A stretch of DNA of 64,000 bases, taken from the NCBI GenBank assembly GCA_009929315.1, contig SAAS01000005.1:176809-240808 (forward strand), written 5' to 3'. Made by a program: the position numbers and the translations under genes. The DNA is from Clostridia bacterium (lineage in GTDB: Bacteria > Bacillota > Clostridia > Oscillospirales > Oscillospiraceae). Below, in pieces: positions 36,601-43,367 of the stretch. Every line of letters starts with the position of its first letter. Position 1 is the first letter of the stretch. The notes under the pieces were generated by a model. The model was given only the letters and a program-made list of their open reading frames with translations. It was not told the origin of the DNA and searched no databases.

Positions 36601-37328
36601 AAGCCGGAGCTGAGGCTGAAATCATTATTATTAAGAATCTGACTAAGGCAAGCATTTCTCAGTCGGTGGAAGAATTTGCCTCAAGGCTTAAATCCGCGCA
36701 GATGGTCGTTATCCCCGGCGGATTTTCCGGCGGCGATGAGCCTGACGGCAGCGCGAAGTTCATCACCTCCTTTTTCAGGAACGCCGCAATCCGCGACGAG
36801 GTGGAGGAACTTCTCGGGAGGCGTGACGGCTTAATGCTCGGAATCTGCAACGGTTTTCAGGCTCTTATAAAGCTGGGTCTCGTGCCCTTCGGACACATTA
36901 CGGACACGGACGAGAGCTTCCCTACCCTCAGCTTCAACAATATCGGGCGCCACCAGTCAAAGCTTGTACGCACGAGAGTTTCCTCCAATCTGTCACCTTG
37001 GCTCATGAACACCATTGTCGGAGAGATTTACACAGTTCCTGTTTCCCACGGTGAGGGGCGTTTTCTCGCCGATGACGAGTTAGTCAAAATACTTGGTGAA
37101 AACGGACAGATTGCCACACAATACGTTGATCTTAGCGGCAATGTTACGCAGGATGTTCGCTACAATCCCAACGGCAGCTGCTGTGCGATTGAAGGCATAA
37201 GCTCTCCCGACGGCCGTGTATTCGGAAAAATGGGTCATTCGGAGCGTATCGGCGAGGGACTTTACAAAAACGTGGAGGGGCACTGCGACATTCGCCTTTT
37301 TGCGTCCGCTGTTGAATACTACAAATAA
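33633..37328 (+). CDS. purL: Phosphoribosylformylglycinamidine synthase, single-chain clostridial type
   Basis: Converts FGAR, glutamine and ATP to FGAM. The 1231 residues combine a PurS-like N-terminal region, a tandem FGAM-synthase core (NETHNHPTEIEPFGGAATCIGG, FGAGGVSVAIGELAEG, AAIGGKDSMSGSFEKLDVPPTLISF), and a C-terminal class-I glutamine amidotransferase with the nucleophile Cys in LMLGICNGFQAL and the His in HGEGRF. No separate purS or purQ is therefore needed. It is shorter than the proteobacterial ~1295 aa form and matches the clostridial type. A GGTTTACATAATTA copy lies inside the gene (35282-35295). It is the last gene of the operon, followed by a hairpin. Confidence 0.96.
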   Translation: MVYRVYVEKKPSEALEARALFGELRSFLGIKELTDLRIVNRYDVENIADELFEQSKFTVFAEPQLDVVSEELKYSDSSTVFAVEFLPGQFDQRADSAAQCIQIVSQGERPIVRTAKVYILGGKISAAELTAIKNYVINPVESREASLETLSTLAVKFQIPTEVELLCGFRAMECEEISSFIRQRGLAMDADDLRFCQKYFINLKRDPTITEIKMIDTYWSDHCRHTTFNTVIDSVNFEDETLQNAWNRYLEVRRALNRTKPICLMDLGTLAAKQLKANGGLTKLDESEEINACTVKIDVEAENGTEKWLLLFKNETHNHPTEIEPFGGAATCIGGAIRDPLSGRSYVYAAMRVSGAADPLRPVSETLKGKLPQKKLVSTAAAGYSSYGNQIGLTTGIVDEIYHPGYAAKHMEVGAVIGAAPEANVRRERPKPGDIVILLGGRTGRDGCGGATGSSKAHDLSSLENCGAEVQKGNAPEERKLQRLFRNPEASRLIKRCNDFGAGGVSVAIGELAEGLTINLNAIPKKYEGLDGTELAISESQERMAVVVESNYVNRFLELAASENLEATVVAEVSDFPRLVMNWNGKSIVDIQRRFLDSNGAEKHIDIAPEKPQNFSKELPSDFAGGMKALVSDLNVCSKRGLSERFDSTIGAGSVLMPFGGRYQQTPIQAMVHKISREHGDTSTCSFMAYGFNPSVSEKSPYHGAYLAVVESVSKLIAAGASFEDVYLSFQEYFEKPLRDGKRWGKPLAAVLGAFIAQLDLGIAAIGGKDSMSGSFEKLDVPPTLISFAVTTDNLKNVISPEFKSADHRVCMLAPIYGSDGLPEAASLKENFKTVTELIRSGKVCAVYTPTFGGAAESIFKMCIGNGLGFVYDSGVSQEQIFGYRYGSFILEMTGDERCGIALGHTTEKAEIVCGSSVLPLEELQMLYEDKLESVYPCNIKTENKHTVAYSFERKDLFAKPRISFARPKAIIPVFPGTNCEYDTAKALEKAGAEAEIIIIKNLTKASISQSVEEFASRLKSAQMVVIPGGFSGGDEPDGSAKFITSFFRNAAIRDEVEELLGRRDGLMLGICNGFQALIKLGLVPFGHITDTDESFPTLSFNNIGRHQSKLVRTRVSSNLSPWLMNTIVGEIYTVPVSHGEGRFLADDELVKILGENGQIATQYVDLSGNVTQDVRYNPNGSCCAIEGISSPDGRVFGKMGHSERIGEGLYKNVEGHCDIRLFASAVEYYK
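35282..35295 (-). repeat. GGTTTACATAATTA repeat (exact copy) inside purL
   Basis: Exact 14-mer on the minus strand, encoding N-Y-V-N in the plus-strand purL frame. Confidence 0.7.
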
Positions 37329-37340
37329 ATACACGAAAAA

Positions 37341-37371
37341 TGCCCGTCCGAGCCGAATACGGGCAGTTTTT
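37341..37371 (+). terminator. Intrinsic terminator of the purine operon
   Basis: Stem TGCCCGT / ACGGGCA (7 bp, extendable by CG pairs in the loop) followed by GTTTTTCT, 13 nt after the purL stop. Confidence 0.72.
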
Positions 37372-37406
37372 CTGCATTATTTCTTGGAAGTAATGTCTTC
37401 CGCTCG

Positions 37407-37435
37407 TTGACAATAAAGAAACAATGTGTTACAAT
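37407..37435 (+). promoter_or_regulatory. Sigma-A promoter of the 96-residue protein gene
   Basis: TTGACA (37407-37412), a 17 bp spacer and TACAAT (37430-37435), 56 bp upstream of the ATG at 37492. Confidence 0.85.
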
Positions 37436-37491
37436 TTGGTTACTTAGTATAAATTACCTCTTTTCCGTGCAAATGAAAGGATTGAAAATAC

Positions 37492-37782
37492 ATGTCAGAA
37501 GATAAAGCAGTAACACTCGAATATAAGGGACATCCGCTTCGCCGCAAGGACAACATGATTTATTTCGGCAGCATGTCCGACAAATACATTATTTTGCTTC
37601 AGGTTCTCGACACAAAAAAGGTTAAGGACATGGATGTGGCGACAAAGGTTTCGGTTTCGCTTCAGCTGACCGATCCCAATCTCAAATCCCGCGACAGCAT
37701 TGTGAAAAAGAGCGAGAAGGACAGCCTTTACGCCGCAATGGATGTTGCCTCGGTTTGGCTCGACAGAGCGCTTGCTCAATAA
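37492..37782 (+). CDS. Small conserved-looking cytoplasmic protein of unknown function
   Basis: A 96-residue soluble protein, MSEDKAVTLEYKGHPLRRKD..., with a mixed alpha/beta look: strands VTLEYKGHPLRRKDNMIYFG, YIILLQVLDTKK and VSVSLQLTDP, then a C-terminal helix (SEKDSLYAAMDVASVWLDRAL). There is no signal peptide, TM segment or cysteine. I do not recognise a named domain, though proteins of this appearance are common in Oscillospirales. It has a near-consensus promoter and its own terminator, which suggests it is well expressed. AAAGGA precedes the ATG at some distance. The position after the purine operon does not by itself suggest a purine role. Confidence 0.8.
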   Translation: MSEDKAVTLEYKGHPLRRKDNMIYFGSMSDKYIILLQVLDTKKVKDMDVATKVSVSLQLTDPNLKSRDSIVKKSEKDSLYAAMDVASVWLDRALAQ

Positions 37783-37788
37783 TTTATT

Positions 37789-37819
37789 GCCCTGCGGTAA
37801 AAATAATTTGCCGCAGGGC
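37789..37819 (+). terminator. Terminator of the 96-residue protein gene
   Basis: Perfect 9 bp stem GCCCTGCGG / CCGCAGGGC with a 13 nt loop, followed by a T-rich stretch (TTGATTTAT); the U-tract is imperfect. Confidence 0.7.
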
Positions 37820-37894
37820 TTGATTTATCTATGAAAATAGTGCAATATATAAAGGATAAATATTTTAGTCTTACTTTTCTATCTGGAGGCAGTT

Positions 37895-38083
37895 ATGGCT
37901 TTGCACAAAGTTAAAAAACCAAACAGCGTGTTCGCAGGTGCAAAGAAGAAGAAAATTTGCTTTTCCTTTCGTTTTATATGTGTTTCCGTTTTTAATCCAA
38001 AATCATTATTTATGATTTTGGGATTTTTTTTGCCTTCAACAGAGATGCTGTCGCCGGAATTTGTCTTTCTGCACAAACAATAA
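37895..38083 (+). CDS. Basic small ORF with an internal transcription terminator
   Basis: A 62-codon frame opening MALHKVKKPNSVFAGAKKKK, with GGAGG 8 nt before the ATG. The first 20 residues hold seven lysines. A strong intrinsic terminator (37994-38031) lies inside the frame: residue 34 begins exactly at the first base of the stem and the U-tract ends near residue 46. Most transcripts would therefore end before the stop codon at 38083 and yield a non-stop mRNA. That arrangement is known for ribosome-rescue factors ArfA of E. coli and BrfA of Bacillus, whose synthesis is held down by trans-translation. Homology to either is not visible to me. Alternatively the ORF is fortuitous and this is a short non-coding RNA. 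No clean promoter was found upstream. Confidence 0.5.
   Translation: MALHKVKKPNSVFAGAKKKKICFSFRFICVSVFNPKSLFMILGFFLPSTEMLSPEFVFLHKQ
37994..38031 (+). terminator. Strong intrinsic terminator inside the small basic ORF
   Basis: Stem AATCCAAAATCAT / ATGATTTTGGGATT (one bulged G), 5 nt loop, followed by eight T. It precedes the arg promoter, so it also insulates the arg operon. Confidence 0.88.
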
Positions 38084-38109
38084 ATACTATTCAGTCAAAA
38101 TATTATAAC

Positions 38110-38180
38110 ATAATTATGCAATAATTACTTGCTATTGTCTGAATATTAATGTATTATATTCATATATATTGCATAATTAT
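38110..38180 (+). promoter_or_regulatory. argC promoter flanked by inverted ARG-box-like sites
   Basis: The promoter is TTGCTA (38129-38134), a 17 bp spacer and TATTAT (38152-38157). ATAATTATGCAATA (38110-38123) lies just upstream of the -35, and its exact inverse TATTGCATAATTAT (38167-38180) lies over the expected transcription start. The sites resemble ARG boxes (TNTGNATWWWWATNCANA), the targets of the arginine repressor ArgR/AhrC. The layout suggests repression by arginine, possibly with looping between hexamer-bound sites (inference). Confidence 0.72.
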
Positions 38181-38195
38181 TCGGTGGTGAATATC

Positions 38196-39128
38196 ATGAT
38201 TAAAGTTTTTATAGTCGGAAGCGAGGGCACGAGCGGTCTTCGGCTCCATTCACGGCTCAGGCTGAGGACGGATGTCGAACTTCTCGAAATAAGTCCGGAG
38301 CTTCGCAAGGATTCAAATGAAATCAGAAAACTGATCGAAAAATCGGATTTCACTTTTCTCTGCCTGCCCGACGAGGCGGCGCGCGAAACCCTCACGCTTA
38401 CCGAGGGGACGAAGGCAAGAATAATCGACACCTCCACCGCTCACCGTACAGCGGAGGGCTGGGCTTACGGCTTTCCCGAGCTTTCGGCGAAGCACAGGGA
38501 TGAAATATTCTCGTCGAAATATGTTGCCGTCCCCGGCTGTCACGCAAGCGGCTTTATATCCCTTGTTTATCCGCTTATTTCCTCGGGAATAATTACGACT
38601 GATTATCCTCTCTCCTTCGTTTCGCAAACCGGTTACAGCGGCGGCGGGAAGAAATTGATTTCGGAATACGAAAATAGTGAGCGAAGCTGTGATCATGAAA
38701 GCTCAAAGCTCTACGCGATGAATCAGAGCCACAAGCACATTCCCGAAATTCTTTCTCAGTGCGGTTTATCGCAGGCTCCTGTTTTTATGCCGATTGTCTG
38801 CGACTATTACGCGGGCATGGTTGTCAGTGTTCCGCTTCAAACCGCAGCGCTCAAAACAAAGCCTGCTGTTTCAGATATTATCGATATTTACAAGACTCAC
38901 TACGAAGGCAGCAAGCTCATAAAGATATGTGAGAAGGCGCCTGACGCGCTTTATTCAAACACACTCGCAGGTCGCGATGACATGGAGCTTTACGTTTCCG
39001 GCAACGGTGACCAGCTACTCCTCTCCTCCCGCTTTGACAATCTCGGCAAGGGAGCCTCAGGCGCCGCAATTCAGTGCTTCAATATTATGTGCGGTCTTGA
39101 GGAAGGCACGGGTCTCGCGCTAGGTTGA
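38196..39128 (+). CDS. argC: N-acetyl-gamma-glutamyl-phosphate reductase
   Basis: Reduces N-acetylglutamyl phosphate to the semialdehyde with NADPH. It is of the shorter ArgC type 2 (310 aa): MIKVFIVGSEGTSGLRLHSRL (NADP loop), LCLPDEAARE, the catalytic Cys in VAVPGCHASGFI, and the His in NQSHKHIPEI. The start at 38196 follows GGTGG; the frame extends to 38169 but without a ribosome site and across the operator. First gene of an arginine operon ordered argC-J-B-D-F-carA-carB. Confidence 0.95.
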   Translation: MIKVFIVGSEGTSGLRLHSRLRLRTDVELLEISPELRKDSNEIRKLIEKSDFTFLCLPDEAARETLTLTEGTKARIIDTSTAHRTAEGWAYGFPELSAKHRDEIFSSKYVAVPGCHASGFISLVYPLISSGIITTDYPLSFVSQTGYSGGGKKLISEYENSERSCDHESSKLYAMNQSHKHIPEILSQCGLSQAPVFMPIVCDYYAGMVVSVPLQTAALKTKPAVSDIIDIYKTHYEGSKLIKICEKAPDALYSNTLAGRDDMELYVSGNGDQLLLSSRFDNLGKGASGAAIQCFNIMCGLEEGTGLALG

Positions 39129-39175
39129 TGCCCATCCGCACGCAAGCAACAAAATCATTCGGAGGTTAACATAAT

Positions 39176-40384
39176 ATGAACTATATAAACGGCGGCGTCT
39201 GCGCGCCTAAGGGCTTTACTGCCTCGGGAATCAGCTGCGGAATAAGAAAGCCCGGCAAAAAGGATCTCGCCTTGATTGTGAGCCAGAAAACGGCTTCAAC
39301 CGCGGCGGTTTACACGAAAAATCTCGTTAAGGGCGCTCCTATAATCGTGACACAGCAGCACCTCACAAACGGCTACTCGAGAGCAATAATCGCAAACAGC
39401 GGCAACGCGAACACATGCAACGACAACGGCATCGAAATCGCCGAAGGAATGTGCAAATTGGTTGAAGAGTACACAGGAATACCTTCGGAAGACGTGCTTG
39501 TCGCCTCAACCGGGGTTATCGGACAGAAGCTTAGCCTTGAGCCAATAGCAAACGGTATGCCGGCTCTTCTTATGGGGCTTGGAAATAACTCGGACGATGC
39601 CGCGACGGCCATTATGACCACCGACACAGTCAAAAAAGAGCTCGCGCTGGAGTTTACGCTTGACGGAAAAACCGTCAAGATGGGCGCTATCGCCAAAGGC
39701 AGCGGCATGATACACCCCGATATGGCGACTATGCTCGTTTTCGTCACAACTGATGCCGATATTTCTCCCGATATGCTAATTCAAGCACTTAACTTATCTG
39801 TTCTGGACAGTTTCAATATGATAAGCGTGGATCGCGACACCTCAACAAATGACACGATGATAGTCATGGCAAACGGCATGGCAGGCAACAAAACGATATC
39901 TGAAGAGGGTCCGGACTTTGATTCGTTTTGCGCGGCACTCAGTGACTTGAGTTTAACCCTGAGCCGCGCAATAGCAAAGGACGGCGAGGGCGCAACCAAG
40001 CTTTTGGAATGCAGAGTGAGCGGCGCTAAAGACAAGGAAACGGCAAGGCTTGTCGCGAAATCCGTCATCTGCTCTCCCCTATTCAAGTGCGCAATGTTCG
40101 GCGCGGACGCCAACTGGGGCAGAGTTCTCTGCGCAATCGGTTATTCGGGCGCAGAGGTCGATATTACAAAAATCGCGGTCAGCTTCAGCTCGGAGGCGGG
40201 AGAAATCAAAGTCTGTGAAAACGGCGGCGGAATTGATTTTTCGGAGGAAAAGGCAAAACAAGTCCTCTCCTGCGACGAAATTATAATCGATATTTCACTC
40301 GGCGACTGGCAGGCCTTTGCAACCGCCTTCGGCTGCGATTTGACTTACGATTACGTTAAGATAAACGGCGACTACCGCAGTTGA
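39176..40384 (+). CDS. argJ: Glutamate N-acetyltransferase / amino-acid acetyltransferase (bifunctional ArgJ)
   Basis: Recycles the acetyl group from N-acetylornithine to glutamate, and in the bifunctional form also uses acetyl-CoA. The 402-residue precursor self-cleaves before the Thr of HPDMATMLVFVTTDA, giving alpha and beta chains. Other motifs are GVCAPKGFTASGI and MFGADANWGRVLCA. argA and argE are absent here, consistent with an acetyl-recycling pathway. GGAGG precedes the ATG. Confidence 0.95.
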   Translation: MNYINGGVCAPKGFTASGISCGIRKPGKKDLALIVSQKTASTAAVYTKNLVKGAPIIVTQQHLTNGYSRAIIANSGNANTCNDNGIEIAEGMCKLVEEYTGIPSEDVLVASTGVIGQKLSLEPIANGMPALLMGLGNNSDDAATAIMTTDTVKKELALEFTLDGKTVKMGAIAKGSGMIHPDMATMLVFVTTDADISPDMLIQALNLSVLDSFNMISVDRDTSTNDTMIVMANGMAGNKTISEEGPDFDSFCAALSDLSLTLSRAIAKDGEGATKLLECRVSGAKDKETARLVAKSVICSPLFKCAMFGADANWGRVLCAIGYSGAEVDITKIAVSFSSEAGEIKVCENGGGIDFSEEKAKQVLSCDEIIIDISLGDWQAFATAFGCDLTYDYVKINGDYRS

Positions 40385-40410
40385 CATAATTATTTTCGGA
40401 GGTTCTCATA

Positions 40411-41268
40411 ATGGACGAAAAACTCACAAATGCGCAGCGGGCAAAGGTGCTAATCGAAGCCCTTCCGTACATTCAGCGCTACAACAATAAAATAGTCGTC
40501 GTGAAATACGGCGGAAGCGCAATGCTGAACGAGGACCTAAAACGCGCTGTCATGGGTGACATCGTTTTGCTTTCGCTAATCGGAATCAAGGTCGTCCTCG
40601 TTCACGGCGGAGGGCCGGAAATCAGCGACACTCTCAAGCAAATGGGCAGAGAAACGCAGTTTATTGACGGGCTTCGCGTTACCGACAAGGAGACGGCGGA
40701 GGTTGTGCAGATGGTGCTCGCGGGCAAGATTTCCAAGAACCTTGTAAACCTCATCGGCAATATGGGCGGACGGGCAATCGGCCTTTCCGGCATGGACGGG
40801 CACATGATTGAAGCCGAGAAGCTGCGCGACGATCTGGGTTATGTCGGCGAAATTGTCAGCGTTGACCCAACGCCTATTCTGGATGTGCTCGACAAGGGTT
40901 ATATCCCCGTAATTTCATCAATCGGCTACGACAAGCAGGGCAACAGCTACAATATCAACGCCGACACTGCCGCAAGCCGCATTGCGGGAACGCTAAAGGC
41001 CGAAAGTCTGGTTTCAATGACCGATATTTCGGGACTTCTGCGCGACAAGGACGACCCCAGCTCACTCATTCCCGTTGTCAATGTCAGCGAGGCTCCCCAT
41101 CTCATACGCGAGGGCATTATCTCGGGCGGTATGATTCCGAAAATCGAGTGTTGCATTGAGGCGATACGCCGCGGCGTTAAAAAGGTTTTTATAATCGACG
41201 GGCGGGTTCCCCATTCAATACTAATTGAAACACTTACGGACGAGGGCATCGGTACGATGTTTGTATAA
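40411..41268 (+). CDS. argB: Acetylglutamate kinase
   Basis: Phosphorylates N-acetylglutamate with ATP. The 285-residue amino-acid-kinase fold enzyme shows VVVKYGGSAM, VLVHGGGPEIS, the substrate loop INADTAASRIAG and MTDISGLLRDKDDPSS. The N-terminus LIEALPYIQRYNNK resembles the helix found in arginine-inhibited, hexameric forms, so feedback by arginine is likely (inference). GGAGG precedes the ATG. A GGTTTACATAATTA copy lies in the gap to argD. Confidence 0.95.
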   Translation: MDEKLTNAQRAKVLIEALPYIQRYNNKIVVVKYGGSAMLNEDLKRAVMGDIVLLSLIGIKVVLVHGGGPEISDTLKQMGRETQFIDGLRVTDKETAEVVQMVLAGKISKNLVNLIGNMGGRAIGLSGMDGHMIEAEKLRDDLGYVGEIVSVDPTPILDVLDKGYIPVISSIGYDKQGNSYNINADTAASRIAGTLKAESLVSMTDISGLLRDKDDPSSLIPVVNVSEAPHLIREGIISGGMIPKIECCIEAIRRGVKKVFIIDGRVPHSILIETLTDEGIGTMFV

Positions 41269-41270
41269 TC

Positions 41271-41284
41271 GGTTTACATAATTA
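41271..41284 (+). repeat. GGTTTACATAATTA repeat (exact copy)
   Basis: Exact 14-mer in the 29 bp gap between argB and argD, directly before the argD ribosome site. Confidence 0.7.
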
Positions 41285-41297
41285 GGAGCGTGATTAA

Positions 41298-42458
41298 ATG
41301 GATATAATTGAGCGTGATAAAAGCTACATCGCCAACACCTACGCCAGGGCGCCGCTTGTTGCGTCGCTCGGAAAGGGCGCTCAAATACTTGATGACGGCG
41401 GTAAGGAGCTTATTGACCTCGGCAGCGGAATCGGCGTCAACGCCTTCGGGGCTTGCGATGAGGAGTGGATAAAAGCGGTTGAAGCCCAGCTTCACAGGCT
41501 TTCGCACCTGTCTAACCTTTATTACACCGAGCCTCAAACCAAACTCGCGCAGCTTCTATGTGAGAAAACGGCGATGAAGAAGGTCTTTTTCGGAAATTCG
41601 GGAGCCGAGGCAAATGAATGCGCCATTAAATGCGCGAGAAAATATTCTCACGACAAATACGGCGAAGGACGAAGCACTATTATAACGCTCACAAACAGCT
41701 TTCACGGGCGAACAATGGCTACCCTCTCCGCCACAGGTCAGGATGCAATGCACGTTCACTTCGGTCCCTTTCTTGAGGGTTTTGTAAATGCACCGGCAAA
41801 CGACTTCCCCGCTCTTGAGGCGCTCTGCGGGAATGACGTTTGTGCGGTTATGCTGGAGCTTATTCAGGGTGAGGGCGGTGTAATACCGCTTGAAAAAGCC
41901 TATGTTTCCGCCGCGGCGCAGCTCTGCGCGCAGCGCGACATACTTCTTATTATTGATGAGGTGCAAACGGGCAACGGCAGAACAGGAACGCTCTATACAT
42001 ACATGCAGTACGGCATTTCGCCGGATATAATAACCACAGCAAAGGGTCTTGCAGGCGGACTTCCGATGGGCTGCGCTTTGCTCGGAGAGAAGGTTGAAAA
42101 CACTCTTTCAGCCGGAACTCACGGCTCCACCTTCGGCGGAAATCCGATTTGCGCGGCGGGCGCTCTCAGTATAATTTCAAGACTCGACGAAGCTCTTTTC
42201 GACGAGGTTCGCCGAAAGGGAGAATATATAAAATCACAGCTCGAGAGCGCAAAGGGTGTGAAATCCGTCACGGGTCTCGGACTTATGCTCGGAATCGAAA
42301 CCGAAAAGGACGCGAAAACCCTCGCTCAGGAATGCTTAGACAAAGGCGTAATCGTATTGACGGCGAAAAGCAAGCTAAGGCTGCTTCCGCCGCTGAACAT
42401 TAAACAGGAAGAACTTGAAAAAGCCATACAGATTTTGAAGGGAGTACTCGCACAATGA
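41298..42458 (+). CDS. argD: Acetylornithine aminotransferase
   Basis: Transfers the amino group from glutamate to N-acetylglutamate semialdehyde using PLP. A 386-residue class-III aminotransferase with LGSGIGVNAFG, FFGNSGAEANECAIKCARKY (cofactor phosphate site), FHGRTMATLSATGQ, LIIDEVQTGNGRTGTLY and the PLP lysine in TTAKGLAGGLPMG. Its stop overlaps the argF start (ATGA). Confidence 0.95.
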   Translation: MDIIERDKSYIANTYARAPLVASLGKGAQILDDGGKELIDLGSGIGVNAFGACDEEWIKAVEAQLHRLSHLSNLYYTEPQTKLAQLLCEKTAMKKVFFGNSGAEANECAIKCARKYSHDKYGEGRSTIITLTNSFHGRTMATLSATGQDAMHVHFGPFLEGFVNAPANDFPALEALCGNDVCAVMLELIQGEGGVIPLEKAYVSAAAQLCAQRDILLIIDEVQTGNGRTGTLYTYMQYGISPDIITTAKGLAGGLPMGCALLGEKVENTLSAGTHGSTFGGNPICAAGALSIISRLDEALFDEVRRKGEYIKSQLESAKGVKSVTGLGLMLGIETEKDAKTLAQECLDKGVIVLTAKSKLRLLPPLNIKQEELEKAIQILKGVLAQ

Positions 42459-43363
42459 AACACCTGCTAAAGCTTTCCGACTTAAGCTCGGAAGAAATCG
42501 TCGGAATACTTAACCTCGCCGACCAGCTCAAATACGAGAGGAAAAACGGCATTGAGCATCACCACCTGAAGGGAAAAACGCTCGGCATGATTTTCCAGAA
42601 AAGCTCGACCCGCACAAGAGTCAGCTTTGAAGTCGGTATGTATCAGCTCGGCGGAAACGCCCTGTTTCTCTCCTCGCGTGACCTTCAAATCGGCCGCGGT
42701 GAGCCTGTTCAGGACACGGCAAGAGTGCTCTCCCGCTATCTTGACGGCATTATGATAAGAACCTTCGCGCAAGCCGAGGTCGAGGATCTCGCGAAATATG
42801 GCTCGATTCCTATAATCAACGGTCTAACGGATTACGCACACCCCTGTCAGGTGCTCGCTGACCTCATGACCATACGCGAATATAAGCACAGCTTCAAGGG
42901 GCTCAAGCTCTGCTTCATCGGCGACGGCAACAACATGGCAAACAGCCTCATGGTCGGCTGCATTAAAATGGGAATGTCCGTCGCAATCGCCTGTCCCGAA
43001 AACTACAAGCCGGACGCGGCGCTCATGAAATGGGCAGCCGAAAACGGTGATTTCCTTTGCACCACAGACGTTCTTGCCGCCGCGAAGGATGCCGACGTGG
43101 TTTACACCGATGTCTGGGCCTCCATGGGTCAGGAGGGCGAATCGGAAAGCCGCGTTGTCGCCTTCCAGAACTATCAGGTTAACGACGCCGTCATGGCTGT
43201 GGCTAAGCCCGACGCGATAGTTCAGCACTGTCTGCCGGCCCACCGTGAGGAGGAAATAACCGAAAAGGTCTTTGAAGCTCACGCAACCGAGATGTTTGAC
43301 GAAGCGGAAAACAGGCTTCACGCCCAGAAAGCCGTTTTAGTCAAGCTCCTCGGCGACAGATAG
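42455..43363 (+). CDS. argF: Ornithine carbamoyltransferase
   Basis: Makes citrulline from ornithine and carbamoyl phosphate. The 302 residues carry the carbamoyl-phosphate loop SSTRTRVSFEVGMYQLGG, the HPCQVLADLMT block, YTDVWASMGQE (the SMG ornithine loop) and the catalytic Cys region QHCLPAHREEEIT. It is anabolic by context, next to carAB, which supply its carbamoyl phosphate. argG and argH are not in the window. Confidence 0.96.
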   Translation: MKHLLKLSDLSSEEIVGILNLADQLKYERKNGIEHHHLKGKTLGMIFQKSSTRTRVSFEVGMYQLGGNALFLSSRDLQIGRGEPVQDTARVLSRYLDGIMIRTFAQAEVEDLAKYGSIPIINGLTDYAHPCQVLADLMTIREYKHSFKGLKLCFIGDGNNMANSLMVGCIKMGMSVAIACPENYKPDAALMKWAAENGDFLCTTDVLAAAKDADVVYTDVWASMGQEGESESRVVAFQNYQVNDAVMAVAKPDAIVQHCLPAHREEEITEKVFEAHATEMFDEAENRLHAQKAVLVKLLGDR

Positions 43364-43367
43364 CGCC

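Noticed and set aside
38084..38195. Arg-type T-box leader before argC
   Set aside because: The gap is too short and lacks the T-box sequence; the inverted ARG-box-like sites explain the region better.
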